Positions 1 through 8,640 of a stretch of DNA of 64,000 nucleotides are shown piece after piece. Source of the DNA: Shewanella sediminis HAW-EB3. Its GTDB lineage: Bacteria; Pseudomonadota; Gammaproteobacteria; Enterobacterales; Shewanellaceae. The notes under the pieces are model-generated. The model saw nothing but the letters and a program-made list of their open reading frames with translations. It was not told where the DNA came from and searched no databases. Location of the stretch: NCBI RefSeq assembly GCF_000018025.1, contig NC_009831.1, positions 4,898,001 through 4,962,000 of the forward strand. Reading direction: 5' to 3'. The position numbers and the translations under genes were made by a program. Position 1 is the stretch's first letter, and the number at the start of each line of letters is the position of its first letter.

Positions 1-93
1 CTTAAGAGAAAGCTAATGATGAGAAGACTTATGGAGTTCTTGCATTCTCAGCCTAAATGGCTGGGTGCTAACGAACCTGCAATTAGTAGTTGA
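1..93 (+). CDS. C-terminal end of an unidentified protein (partial)
   Basis: The first frame is open from the window edge to a TGA at 91-93 and encodes 30 residues ending in PAISS. Its makeup (a basic stretch, then MEFLHSQPKW) looks like ordinary coding sequence, but the piece is too short to name a family. It lies upstream of the sulfotransferase gene on the same strand, 180 bp away. It could be chance; only sequence to the left of the window would settle it. Confidence 0.4.
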   Translation, partial: LKRKLMMRRLMEFLHSQPKWLGANEPAISS

Positions 94-218
94 CGCATTG
101 TCTGCATCAGTTGTTCACAACAAAGGTGACCGAATAACCTGCAGAATTGTGACTATCCACCTACTGAATACATCGATATAGAAGACGCTGCGGACTGCCG
201 TGTCACAGGTTCCAATCA

Positions 219-236
219 AAACACCTTCGGGTGTTT
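219..236 (+). terminator. UUCG-capped hairpin before assT
   Basis: A perfect 7-bp stem (AAACACC / GGTGTTT) is closed by a TTCG tetraloop, a very stable RNA cap. It has no clear T-run, so it is either a weak terminator of the gene ending at 93 or a leader hairpin in the mRNA of the sulfotransferase starting at 273. Confidence 0.4.
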
Positions 237-272
237 AGGTACCATACAAATAATTAGAAAAGATGATGAAAA

Positions 273-2048
273 ATGCTTAAAAGAACAATTATAGCAACAG
301 CAATAGCCACTATTTCATTGGGCGCATCTGCCGCAGGATTTAAGCCTGCACCGGCCGCAGGTCAGCTTGGTGCGGTTCTTGTGAACCCATACGGAAACTC
401 TCCACTTACTGCACTTATCGATTTACGCAGTAAGCAACCAACTGACGTTGTAGTTACAGTTAAAGGCAAGGGTCGCAACGGTGTTGATATCAAATACCCA
501 GTTGGACAGAGGACCATTAACACACATGACGGTATCCCAGTATTCGGTCTGTATGCTAACCACAACAATGTTATAAAGCTTACATACAAGCTAGAAGGCA
601 AAAAAGTATCAGAGACATATAAAGCCCTTACTGGCGCTATCGTTAACAACTATATCGATAACCGCAACGTAACGGCACTTCCCGAAGTTCAGGTTAAGAA
701 AGTTGCCAAGGGCTTTGGAGACCGCTTATACCTAGTGAACTCTCACACGTACAACCAGCAAGGCTCTGATCTTCATTGGTCTGGTCAGAAGAGCAAAGAC
801 GCCGGTATCTTTGAAGGCTCTCCAGCAATGGGCGCACTTCCATTTGAAAACCCACCGATGACCTATGTTGTCGACACTGAAGGTGAAGTCCGTTGGTGGT
901 TAAACCAAGACGCCACTTATGACGCGACAAGCCTGGACATTGAGAAGCGCGGTTACTTAATGGGCTTCCAGGATACCGGAGAAGGTAGTTACACGTTCGT
1001 GCAGGGCCAGCATTACGGTACATTTAACCTGTTAGGTCAGATTGACTCACAGCGTTTGCCTCGTGGCTATGTCGATGCATCACACGAGCACAATGTTATG
1101 CCTAATGGTCATACGCTAGTTCGTGCAGCAAAGGCTAACTACGTTAACGATCGTGGAGATACGGTTCATACAATACGTGATCATGTATTAGAACTTGATA
1201 AAGACGGCAACCTCGTTGACGTTTGGAACGTTGCAACAATCCTTGATCCATACCGTGATGCACTTCTTGAAGCATTGGATATGGGTGCTGTTTGTCTGAA
1301 CGTTGATATGGACCACTTGGGCCAGACAGCGAAGATGGAAGTAGACGCTCCTTACGGCGATATTCCAGGTGTCGGCGCTGGTCGTAACTGGGCTCACATC
1401 AACTCTATCGAATACGATCCAAAGGGTGACGGCATTATCGTTTCACTACGCCACCAAGGCGTAGCGAAGATTAACCGCAATAAAGAGGTTGTCTGGATTC
1501 AGGCGCCACGCGAAGGCTGGAACAAAGAGCTTGCTAAGAAAGTCCTTACTCCTATCGATTCTAACGGCAATAAGATCAAGTGTACTGAGAAAGGTGTTTG
1601 TGAGGGTGACTTCGACTTCACCTACACACAGCATACTGCTTGGTTGAACAATAAGAACGGCAACCTGACAGTATTCGACAACGGTGATGGTCGTGGTCAC
1701 GAGCAGCCAGCGCTAGGCAGCATGAAGTATAGCCGTTTCGTTGAGTACAAGATTGACGAAGAAGACATGACCATCGAGCAGGTCTGGGAATACGGTAAGG
1801 AGCGTGGCTACGATTGGTATAGCGCCATTACATCAAACGTAGAGTACATGGAAGATAAAGACACCATGTTCGGCTTTAGTGCTGCAATCCACCTTTACAA
1901 TCCAGGCGAGCGCACGATCGGTAAGATCAACGAGATTGGTCGCACTGATGGCAAGGTTAAAGTCGAGATTGACGTCTTATCTGATAAGCCTAACACGCCT
2001 CATTACCGCGCAAGCCTAGTAAACCTAACAAGCCAGTTCGGTAAATAA
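273..2048 (+). CDS. assT: Aryl-sulfate sulfotransferase (AssT family), periplasmic
   Basis: The 591-residue protein has a Sec signal peptide (cleavage near SAA, residue 21) and should act in the periplasm, moving sulfate from one phenolic sulfate ester to another phenol without PAPS. The family's catalytic residues are all here: His271 in the HEHNVMPNGH motif, His375, Arg393 and His454. Their spacing (104, 18 and 79) nearly equals that of His252, His356, Arg374 and His436 in E. coli CFT073 AssT. Two cysteines six residues apart in the motif CTEKGVC match the disulfide of that enzyme. The usual oxidase partners dsbL and dsbI are not beside it. A terminator at 2066 separates it from an outer-membrane barrel gene that could serve substrate entry (inference). 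Codon use is strongly biased, suggesting good expression. Confidence 0.93.
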   Translation: MLKRTIIATAIATISLGASAAGFKPAPAAGQLGAVLVNPYGNSPLTALIDLRSKQPTDVVVTVKGKGRNGVDIKYPVGQRTINTHDGIPVFGLYANHNNVIKLTYKLEGKKVSETYKALTGAIVNNYIDNRNVTALPEVQVKKVAKGFGDRLYLVNSHTYNQQGSDLHWSGQKSKDAGIFEGSPAMGALPFENPPMTYVVDTEGEVRWWLNQDATYDATSLDIEKRGYLMGFQDTGEGSYTFVQGQHYGTFNLLGQIDSQRLPRGYVDASHEHNVMPNGHTLVRAAKANYVNDRGDTVHTIRDHVLELDKDGNLVDVWNVATILDPYRDALLEALDMGAVCLNVDMDHLGQTAKMEVDAPYGDIPGVGAGRNWAHINSIEYDPKGDGIIVSLRHQGVAKINRNKEVVWIQAPREGWNKELAKKVLTPIDSNGNKIKCTEKGVCEGDFDFTYTQHTAWLNNKNGNLTVFDNGDGRGHEQPALGSMKYSRFVEYKIDEEDMTIEQVWEYGKERGYDWYSAITSNVEYMEDKDTMFGFSAAIHLYNPGERTIGKINEIGRTDGKVKVEIDVLSDKPNTPHYRASLVNLTSQFGK

Positions 2049-2065
2049 TAACTAATAAATGTAGT

Positions 2066-2089
2066 AAGGGGCTTTCGGGCCCCTTTTTT
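2066..2089 (+). terminator. Rho-independent terminator after assT
   Basis: A stem AAGGGGC / GCCCCTT with a 6-nt loop is followed by a T-run. It lies only 18 bp past the assT stop and 16 bp before the next start, so the downstream gene may depend on read-through or on a promoter inside assT. Confidence 0.85.
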
Positions 2090-2104
2090 ATAGGGTTAAT
2101 CTCA

Positions 2105-2887
2105 ATGAATAACATTTTAAAAATTGCTCTACCCATCGTAATCGGCTGCAGCTGTAGTGTTAACGCAATAGCAAAAGACTTTACTACGGTGACTGCCGGC
2201 TATATTGCTCATGCAAGTGATACGTTAGACGAAAACAAAAACCAATTTGATAGAACTCTGATCACAGTGGCAAACGTACGTGCTAAAGATTGGGGTAGAA
2301 TAGCCACTGTGGGTATCTTCGAAAACTTAGAGCAGTCGTCATCAGATCCACAAGCTGAAGCACTCGGCGAAGCTTGGAGTACCTTTAAATTTGCCGGCGT
2401 AGCACACATAAAAACGGGCTTTGTTCCCAGCCTTAACTACATGGTTGATGAGTTCTTTTTTACTAACACCAATGGTTATGAAAACAACATGAAGCTAGGC
2501 CTGTCCTATGATATGAAGCTTGGTGATGCCAAAGCCAATATCGGAGCAGGCGTCAACTATGTCAGTATCGATAATGCAGGCGCTAAATTCACTGGCTTTT
2601 CCGGCTATGCTTTGAATGCATCAGTGCAATACCCAATATCGGATAACTGGGGGCTCAAGCTCCTATACAATGGCGTATTTGATCGTGATGAAAAGCATGC
2701 CGTTGGCTATACCGATAGCCTAGATGGCAAGCAGCATGACTCTGGGTATCGTCTCGATTTAGCCGTGAATTATAAAATTTCTAACGCCATCTCAGCGTGC
2801 CTGACCCTTAGACAACTCGATAGCTGGTACGGATACAAAACGAGTAAAGCAGATATGATGGTACTGACGACTTCAATCACTTTCTAG
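2105..2887 (+). CDS. Small outer-membrane beta-barrel, Tsx/OmpK-like channel
   Basis: The 260 residues begin with a signal peptide (cleavage near AIAKD, residue 24) and continue as alternating short beta strands rich in aromatic and polar residues. The chain ends in TTSITF, with the terminal phenylalanine expected of a protein assembled by the BAM complex. Size and strand pattern fit the 12-stranded nucleoside-specific channel family (Tsx/OmpK); this is a pattern judgement, not a close match. It follows assT by 57 bp with a terminator between. A role in admitting aryl sulfates or other small solutes is inference only. Confidence 0.55.
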   Translation: MNNILKIALPIVIGCSCSVNAIAKDFTTVTAGYIAHASDTLDENKNQFDRTLITVANVRAKDWGRIATVGIFENLEQSSSDPQAEALGEAWSTFKFAGVAHIKTGFVPSLNYMVDEFFFTNTNGYENNMKLGLSYDMKLGDAKANIGAGVNYVSIDNAGAKFTGFSGYALNASVQYPISDNWGLKLLYNGVFDRDEKHAVGYTDSLDGKQHDSGYRLDLAVNYKISNAISACLTLRQLDSWYGYKTSKADMMVLTTSITF

Positions 2888-3040
2888 CCAGGTCTCCCAC
2901 CTTATAATGTTAATTTTTAAAGGTGGGAAAATAACTGTTGAGGATAACCAGTTCAAGCTAAATACAATGAATAATGATGAGAGCACTTAGGATTTTAAAA
3001 CCGAAGGGAAACGGAAAGTTCATACTATATTTCAGACATA

Positions 3041-3062
3041 AAAAAACCTGCACAATGGCAGG
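3041..3062 (-). terminator. Terminator after tRNA-Leu
   Basis: Read on the minus strand, CCTGC, a 6-nt loop and GCAGG are followed by six T residues. It lies 15 bp past the 3' end of the tRNA and is the natural end of that transcript. Confidence 0.8.
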
Positions 3063-3076
3063 CCTTTTTACTTGAT

Positions 3077-3161
3077 TGGTACCGGAGGACGGACTTGAAC
3101 CGTCACGCTCGAAAGCAACGGATTTTGAATCCGTCGTGTCTACCAATTCCACCACACCGGC
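3077..3161 (-). tRNA. tRNA-Leu, anticodon CAA
   Basis: An 85-nt class II tRNA with encoded CCA (complement of 3077-3079). The anticodon stem ACGGA/TCCGT closes the loop TTCAAAA, giving anticodon CAA (complement of 3125-3127), which reads UUG. The long variable arm and the D-arm sequence GGTAGACACG are typical of leucine tRNAs. The acceptor pairs GCCGGTG with CTCCGGT: G1-U72 is a normal wobble seen in other tRNA-Leu, while position 6-67 is an unpaired T-T. It is a single gene with its own terminator at 3041. Confidence 0.95.
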
Positions 3162-3436
3162 TTAATCAAATAGACTAACTGAAGCTAAGACCTCAGTAAG
3201 TGACGGCGATTATACCTTTGCAGATGATAATGGCAAGCCTTTTAAAAGGGGAATAGTGCTAAGCGGACAAATTTCATCCTTTATCTAGATCACTCATTAA
3301 ACATCCAATTTTATGAACAGTTCCTTTATCAGTTCCTGGATTGAATATTGAAGGAAAAAGCCTGCTCCGAAAGAGCATATAACAGGGGCTTTTCCCCTGG
3401 ACAAGTTTCAACTTGTTCAAATTTATACCAACTTTA

Positions 3437-3450
3437 TTGATCGAGATCAG
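3437..3450 (+). promoter_or_regulatory. FNR (EtrA)-like binding site
   Basis: TTGAT-CGAG-ATCAG matches the FNR consensus TTGAT-N4-ATCAA in 9 of 10 defined bases. It lies about 75 bp upstream of the 42-residue membrane protein at 3524 and suggests control by oxygen. The 3162-3436 stretch holds no gene; the only structure I see there is a 6-bp hairpin CAGGGG/CCCCTG at 3383-3399. Confidence 0.5.
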
Positions 3451-3523
3451 CTTGTTGACAGCGAAACAAGACTAATTTAGGGGAGAGTAATGAATACTGA
3501 TGTTCTGAAAGAGGATTTCGCAC

Positions 3524-3652
3524 ATGGCTTTCTGGTTAGATTTAATGTTTGGTAATCCGATAGGATTAATGTCGATGATAGTCATCTTTACCACTATAGG
3601 CATCATGTCCTATCTCATCTGGTTGTTTATTGACAAGTCTAAGCCAGAATAA
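3524..3652 (+). CDS. DUF3149-type small membrane protein
   Basis: A 42-residue protein beginning MAFWLDLMFGNPIG and ending in a charged DKSKPE tail, with one hydrophobic helix (about residues 14-36) that should cross the inner membrane. This is the pattern of the DUF3149 family, short proteins of unknown function common in gammaproteobacteria. The start is supported by GAGGA placed 9 bp upstream. A terminator follows at 3703. The FNR-like site upstream raises the possibility that it accompanies an anaerobic respiratory complex, but nothing in the sequence names a partner. Confidence 0.75.
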   Translation: MAFWLDLMFGNPIGLMSMIVIFTTIGIMSYLIWLFIDKSKPE

Positions 3653-3702
3653 ACACAAGGTTTCGATGAAGCAGCATTAATTTTTGCTGCTTCTAATGCA
3701 AT

Positions 3703-3730
3703 GGGGGCAATGAAGCCCCCATCTTTTTAT
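3703..3730 (+). terminator. Terminator after the small membrane protein gene
   Basis: GGGGGC, loop AATGAA, GCCCCC, then ATCTTTTT. A second, weaker stem (GAAGCAGCA / TGCTGCTTC) lies just before it at 3668-3693. Confidence 0.85.
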
Positions 3731-3762
3731 CTGTTTATCTGTTTATCTGTTTATCTGTTTAT
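3731..3762. repeat. Four perfect tandem copies of an octamer
   Basis: CTGTTTAT occurs four times without a mismatch directly after the terminator at 3703 and 54 bp before the 3' end of the convergent SieB-like gene. Copy number could vary by slippage; no coding frame is affected. Confidence 0.9.
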
Positions 3763-3815
3763 CTCTAATGTTCTCACAGTTTTTCGCTGAGCGATAATCC
3801 CAGATTAGCCAACAT

Positions 3816-4427
3816 TCAAGCAGCATGCTTACGGGTAGTTACCAGATTGTGAGCAAAAGGTGGCCTTGCCTTTATTAGGTTTTGCATCTCTTCTTGACTT
3901 GGTTCACCCGCAGGTAACCTTAAGACTTGTCGATTTAGGTAGACTCTAGCTCTCATCGAGATCTTATAGTCTGCCGTTGGCCCTTGAATAGCATAGTGTT
4001 TCTGGTTACCAAGGTGTTCAATAATATTCGTTGAAAGTAAACTGCTCACAGCAGGTTCATTTTGCGGCAAGGTCAGAACGGTCTCGCCTTGGAGAAAAAA
4101 CTCTCTCAAGAGGGCTCTCTCCGTTGGATCGAGTAGCTTTACTTTCTCCTCGATGATCTCTGTGTTACGTTTGTTCTTTAAATAACCAATCGCTTCATCC
4201 AGAAAATAGTTAAGCACTTGTGTCATGAGATAGGCAACACCGATAATCAGACCTAAACCTATAAAATGAGAGTTAGCTGTGATGGCCTCATCCAAATTCA
4301 ATGCCGATAGCAGTGCCTTAGGTATAAATAGCAGCGCAGCGCTCACGATAGCTAACCAGAGCATCGAGCTGAAGATAAGCTGTTTAGGGGTCGATTGCTT
4401 AGTGAATTGAAATTTTAATTTCTGCAT
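3816..4427 (-). CDS. SieB-like (superinfection exclusion B family) membrane protein
   Basis: The 203-residue protein starts at MQKLKF, where AGGT lies 8 bp upstream; a longer frame to 4493 lacks a binding site. Two hydrophobic helices (about residues 18-38 and 53-74) anchor it in the inner membrane. The cytoplasmic part contains LDPTERALLREFFLQG, the region I associate with the superinfection exclusion B family. That name comes from a phage protein, but chromosomal members stand alone and their function is unknown. No phage genes lie nearby. It converges on the small membrane protein gene and is divergent from the histidine kinase gene. Confidence 0.6.
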   Translation of the reverse strand: MQKLKFQFTKQSTPKQLIFSSMLWLAIVSAALLFIPKALLSALNLDEAITANSHFIGLGLIIGVAYLMTQVLNYFLDEAIGYLKNKRNTEIIEEKVKLLDPTERALLREFFLQGETVLTLPQNEPAVSSLLSTNIIEHLGNQKHYAIQGPTADYKISMRARVYLNRQVLRLPAGEPSQEEMQNLIKARPPFAHNLVTTRKHAA

Positions 4428-4666
4428 ATGAAGACCTAGTGTCAAAAATCTGTACTTACTAAGATACAAAGCAAAAATAATGCCATAAATCAATGAAGTT
4501 GTTTTATTGTCAATATTTCGGCTTTTATCTTTGTTTTTAACGCACTAACTTGATCAATAACGCTGGAAGCGGTCTATGCTTATAGCTACAAAAGGCAGCA
4601 CAATTTATGGATTGCAGACTCCATAATTGAGCAAAATTACTTACTTCGAGGCGCAGAAAAGGGTTC

Positions 4667-6304
4667 ATGCAGACATTTACAGGCCGGTTAATTAAAAGCC
4701 CCATAGGTCGAAAGCTGACTTTGTCGATAGTCTTGTTTAGCTCCATCATTACTCTACTGACAACAGGCTTTCAACTCGTCAATGACTATAAGGGCGATGT
4801 CGATAGAATATCTCGTCAATTTACCAGTATAGAAAAAGTTAATTTGGATGTACTGGCTGCCAGTATCTGGGTCATCGACGAACGTTTAATCAACACTCAA
4901 CTCAATGGCCTGATTCAATTGCCTGATATTACCTACATCTCAATTAATGATGATAGTGGTCAGATATGGATTGCCGGTACACCTACACCAGAAAATACGA
5001 TAGAGAAGTCTTTTGAGCTATTTTACAGCTCAGGTAGTGACAGCATCCCCGTAGGTACCCTATTAGTCCAGGCAGATCTGAAAGCCGTTTATGACAAACT
5101 ACTGGACCGCGCCATTATTATCTTACTTTCAAATGCGATAAAAACCTTTATCGTTGCTGGCTTCATACTATTTTTAGTCTGGTATTTTGTAACGCGACAT
5201 CTGCACAGTTTAAGTCAGTATTGCCAACAGATAGATCTCGACGCCCCTGCAATTCCCCTTACTTTTGATAAAAATCATAAGAAAGAGGATGAGTTCCAGC
5301 AAGTATCACATGCAATTAATGACATGCAAAATCAAATTCGTCGCTCCTTTTCCGAGCTAAAAAAGTCTAAACAGGAACTTCAGGAGTCCCTGGCTGATAG
5401 AGAGCGTTTACTCGAGTTAGAAACCAGCTACAAGGATGAACTAGCGAGACAAGTGAAGGAGCGCACCCAAGAGCTGGAGCAATCTTTACTCGTACTTAAG
5501 CGTGCCCAGGAAGTGCTGGTTGAACAAGAGAAGATGGCCGCTTTAGGTGGTCTGGTATCTGGTGTCGCACATGAAATAAACACACCCATTGGGATCTGTT
5601 TGACGGCAGCCAGCTCTCAACTCATTCACATCCAAGAGTTAATCAAGTTAATCCACAGTGAAAATGCGACTCTGGAGGAGATCAATTCTATTCTGGAAGA
5701 GTATCAAGAGAGTTGTGAGCTAATCGTCAGTAATATTACGCGTGCAAGCACCCTTATTCAAAAGTTTAAAACCGTTGCCGCACAGCAAAGTTTAGAAGAA
5801 AAACGCAGCTTCAATTTAAAACAGAGTCTGGTGGAGAATCATGAAGCCATGAAGATTCTATTCGGTGAGCAACATGTGGATGTTCAATTCGACCTGGATC
5901 CGGATCTCGACATAACAGCCAACCAAAGCCTATTAAAGCAGATCATCACCAATATCCTGTCAAATGCTTACTCACACGCCTTCAAGCAAATGGAAAATGG
6001 CATCATTTTAATCAAGGCTCAATTGAAAGAAGATCAACTCCATATTTCAATACAAGATAATGGTTCTGGTATATCGAAAGAGGCTTCGACACATATTTTT
6101 GAGCCATTTTATACCACTAACCGCAGTCAGGGAGGGACGGGTCTGGGCTTATCTGCTGCATTTAATGCTGCCACTTTATTAAAGGGGAATATCAAATTTG
6201 AACCCGAGAGTGACTTGGGTGGAGCTAGCTTCCTTATCTCTTTTCCTGTAACGGTTCCGCATCATGATTCAGGCACCGACTTTCTACCTGAAACTTTCAG
6301 CTGA
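4667..6304 (+). CDS. Orphan membrane sensor histidine kinase
   Basis: The 545 residues form a transmembrane sensor kinase. A first membrane helix (about 13-35) and a second (about 155-177) flank a periplasmic sensor region of roughly 120 residues. A linker and a coiled coil (about 225-290) follow. The HisKA region has the phospho-acceptor His302 in GVAHEINTP, and the ATPase domain has the N box (SNAYSHA), DNGSGI at 464-469 and GGTGLGLS at 489-496. All catalytic motifs are intact. There is no receiver domain and no response regulator gene in the window, so the partner must be encoded elsewhere. AAAAGGG just before the ATG supports the start. The signal sensed cannot be read from the sequence. 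Confidence 0.9.
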   Translation: MQTFTGRLIKSPIGRKLTLSIVLFSSIITLLTTGFQLVNDYKGDVDRISRQFTSIEKVNLDVLAASIWVIDERLINTQLNGLIQLPDITYISINDDSGQIWIAGTPTPENTIEKSFELFYSSGSDSIPVGTLLVQADLKAVYDKLLDRAIIILLSNAIKTFIVAGFILFLVWYFVTRHLHSLSQYCQQIDLDAPAIPLTFDKNHKKEDEFQQVSHAINDMQNQIRRSFSELKKSKQELQESLADRERLLELETSYKDELARQVKERTQELEQSLLVLKRAQEVLVEQEKMAALGGLVSGVAHEINTPIGICLTAASSQLIHIQELIKLIHSENATLEEINSILEEYQESCELIVSNITRASTLIQKFKTVAAQQSLEEKRSFNLKQSLVENHEAMKILFGEQHVDVQFDLDPDLDITANQSLLKQIITNILSNAYSHAFKQMENGIILIKAQLKEDQLHISIQDNGSGISKEASTHIFEPFYTTNRSQGGTGLGLSAAFNAATLLKGNIKFEPESDLGGASFLISFPVTVPHHDSGTDFLPETFS

Positions 6305-6335
6305 CATTCTCAGCCAGCTGAAATGCTCAATCAAC

Positions 6336-7565
6336 CTAGGCTTGTTGCTCTTCGGCGGTAAGCTTACAGATATCGATGATCACGTCTACGGCCTTCTCCA
6401 TTGACTCGAGGCAGATATATTCGTGTTTACCATGGAAATTGTGTCCGCCGGTAAAGATATTGGGGCAAGGTAATCCCATATAGGAGAGCCTTGAACCATC
6501 GGTACCGCCTCTAATAGGCTTAATCAACGGAGTAACACCCTGATTAGTTATGGCTTTTTCAGCAATATCGATAATATGTGGATAAGGTAAGATCTGTTCC
6601 TTCATATTAAAATAACTATCGGTTATCTCGATCTCTAAGCTACCAAGAACAAGATCGGCATTGTAGCTCTTGACGCGCTCCGTTAACCAAGTCTTTCTTT
6701 TTTCAAATAGTTCCAGATCGAAATCCCGAATTATATAGGTAAGCTCGGCTTCTTCGGTTTGCCCCTGCATATTGATTAGGTGGAAAAAACCATCATAGTC
6801 TTTACTGCCCTCTGGCGTATCATGCAGTGGCATCTTGGCATGGAAGCGAGCGGCCATAGTTTGGGCATTCACCATCACACCATAGGCCGTTCCCGGGTGG
6901 CAATTGTTACCTTTTGCAGTGATCACCGCCGTTGCGGCATTGAAATTTTCAAATTCAAGCTCACCTAGCTGGCCACCATCTATGGTATAGGCCCACTGTG
7001 CACCGAATTCCGGAACATCAAAATGATCCGCGCCTCGTCCTATCTCCTCATCGGGAGTGAAGCATAGGCGTATCTCTCCGTGTGGGATCTCCGGGTGTTC
7101 CAGAAGGTAATGTAATGCCGTAATTATTTCAGATATGCCCGCCTTATCATCGCCACCTAACAAGCTCGTACCATCGGTAGTGATTAAGGTTTTACCTAAG
7201 TATTTAAGCATGTGGGGAAACAACTCGGGACTCAATACTTCATCTTCGCCCAGTTTGATCTCACTGCCGTCATAATCATTGATCAGCTGAGGAGTCACAT
7301 TCGCGCCACTGAAATCCGGAGCGGTATCCAGATGTGCGATAAATCCTATACAGGGAACACCCTCGATGGTTTTAGGTACACTCGCAGACAAGTAGCCCTT
7401 ATCGGAGAGTTCAACTCTATGGAATCCTAACTCTTCGAGCTCCAGCTTTAGCAGCTTTGCAAATTCAAATTGCGATGGAGTACTAGGGGACTCAAGATTT
7501 TTACCATCAGACTGAGTATCAATCTTAATATAACGCAGGAAACGTTCTAACAGTGCTTGTCTCAT
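6336..7565 (-). CDS. pepT: Peptidase T (tripeptide aminopeptidase)
   Basis: The 409-residue cytoplasmic metallopeptidase of the M20 family removes the N-terminal residue of tripeptides. Signature motifs are present in order: IDTQSD near the N-terminus, the metal ligand region HLDTAPD, GGDDKAG with the bridging aspartate, the catalytic EEIG pair, TIDGG, and RGGTDGSRL late in the chain. Length equals that of the E. coli enzyme. It converges on the sensor kinase gene with 31 bp between stops. The 271-bp upstream stretch to tcdA holds no gene. Confidence 0.96.
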   Translation of the reverse strand: MRQALLERFLRYIKIDTQSDGKNLESPSTPSQFEFAKLLKLELEELGFHRVELSDKGYLSASVPKTIEGVPCIGFIAHLDTAPDFSGANVTPQLINDYDGSEIKLGEDEVLSPELFPHMLKYLGKTLITTDGTSLLGGDDKAGISEIITALHYLLEHPEIPHGEIRLCFTPDEEIGRGADHFDVPEFGAQWAYTIDGGQLGELEFENFNAATAVITAKGNNCHPGTAYGVMVNAQTMAARFHAKMPLHDTPEGSKDYDGFFHLINMQGQTEEAELTYIIRDFDLELFEKRKTWLTERVKSYNADLVLGSLEIEITDSYFNMKEQILPYPHIIDIAEKAITNQGVTPLIKPIRGGTDGSRLSYMGLPCPNIFTGGHNFHGKHEYICLESMEKAVDVIIDICKLTAEEQQA

Positions 7566-7836
7566 AAGAAGACTACCAAAAGTAAAAGTGACCAGAGTCT
7601 ATCAAGTCATTTTGGGCAATCATTAGATTTTGATCAAAGTTTGGTTAATTTAAAGTGTGTCCGAAGATACGACAGAGTTAACAGGCGACGTCATCTTACT
7701 GACACCGCCTGACTCTGGTACTAAGGATTAGGGCCCGCAAATCAGCATCTACAAGCGGGAGTAATATTTTTTACTACTTCACTCTTTACCAGTGCAACCT
7801 TTACTACCGCACAGCTTACTATGTACTTTTTACTAT

Positions 7837-8640
7837 TTAGAGCACTTTTCTTGCCAGCTTAGTCAGCACCCGGCTCGCGGCAACAAATCCGAATGTACCG
7901 GTAACCACAGTCACCGCACCAAAGCCGGATGCACAGTCCATACGCATGCTGCCATCGGCATTCGCCTTGGTATTGCATACGCTGCCATCTGCTTGGGGAT
8001 AAACCAGTTGCTCGGTAGAGAAAACGGCTTCAATACTGAACCGTCGTTGCACATTCTTAGAAAAATTATGCTCCCGGCGAAGCAGGTTTCGCACTTTTGC
8101 CAATAGCGGGTCTTGGTATGTTTTTGCTAAATCCGCTACCTGAACCTGCGTAGGGTCGATCTGACCGCCCGCACCACCTACTGTCACTATGGGAAGCTTC
8201 TGCCTCTTACACCAGGCAATGAGTGCCGCCTTGGGTTTTACGGCATCGATACAGTCGACCACATAATCAAGCGTGCCGTCCTGCTTCTTGCCGATGAAGT
8301 ACTCCCCCAGATTTTCCACAGTAATGAAGTCCTCCACCTGGTTGACCTTACACTCCGGGTTGATCTGCAAGATACGCTCAGCCATCACCTCAACCTTTGA
8401 CTCACCGATCGTCTCTTTCAGGGCATGAATTTGGCGGTTGGTATTGGTCACGCAGATATCATCGAGATCGATCAAGGTGATCTCACCGACCCCACTTCTT
8501 GCCAACGATTCGGCGACCCAGGTTCCCACACCGCCGATTCCGACAACGGCAACATGTGATTGCGCAAATTGAGCTAATGCCTTTTGACCATATAAACGGC
8601 CAATACCTGCAAATCGATTTATATATGCTTCAGAAAGCAC
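7837..8640 (-). CDS. tcdA: tRNA threonylcarbamoyladenosine dehydratase
   Basis: TcdA (CsdL) is an E1-like, ATP-dependent enzyme that cyclises the t6A base at position 37 of tRNAs reading ANN codons. The nucleotide-binding motif GIGGVGTW, the LIDLDDICVTNTNRQ segment and VDCIDA are clear. The longest frame begins with TTG at 8667; I place the start at the GTG at 8640, which has GGAAG 6 bp upstream and gives a 267-residue protein whose N-terminus (LSEAYINRFAGIGRLYG) lines up with E. coli TcdA. The sulfur acceptor gene csdE, a neighbour in E. coli, is not adjacent here. Confidence 0.93.
   Translation of the reverse strand: MLSEAYINRFAGIGRLYGQKALAQFAQSHVAVVGIGGVGTWVAESLARSGVGEITLIDLDDICVTNTNRQIHALKETIGESKVEVMAERILQINPECKVNQVEDFITVENLGEYFIGKKQDGTLDYVVDCIDAVKPKAALIAWCKRQKLPIVTVGGAGGQIDPTQVQVADLAKTYQDPLLAKVRNLLRREHNFSKNVQRRFSIEAVFSTEQLVYPQADGSVCNTKANADGSMRMDCASGFGAVTVVTGTFGFVAASRVLTKLARKVL

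Noticed and set aside
3490..3555. 21-codon frame overlapping the DUF3149 gene
   Set aside because: The ATG at 3490 lies closer to a promoter, but the downstream ATG at 3524 has GAGGA and encodes a recognised family; the first frame is probably chance.
3816..4427. Prophage remnant because of the SieB name
   Set aside because: No integrase, repressor, attachment repeat or other phage gene lies nearby; the family has many chromosomal members.
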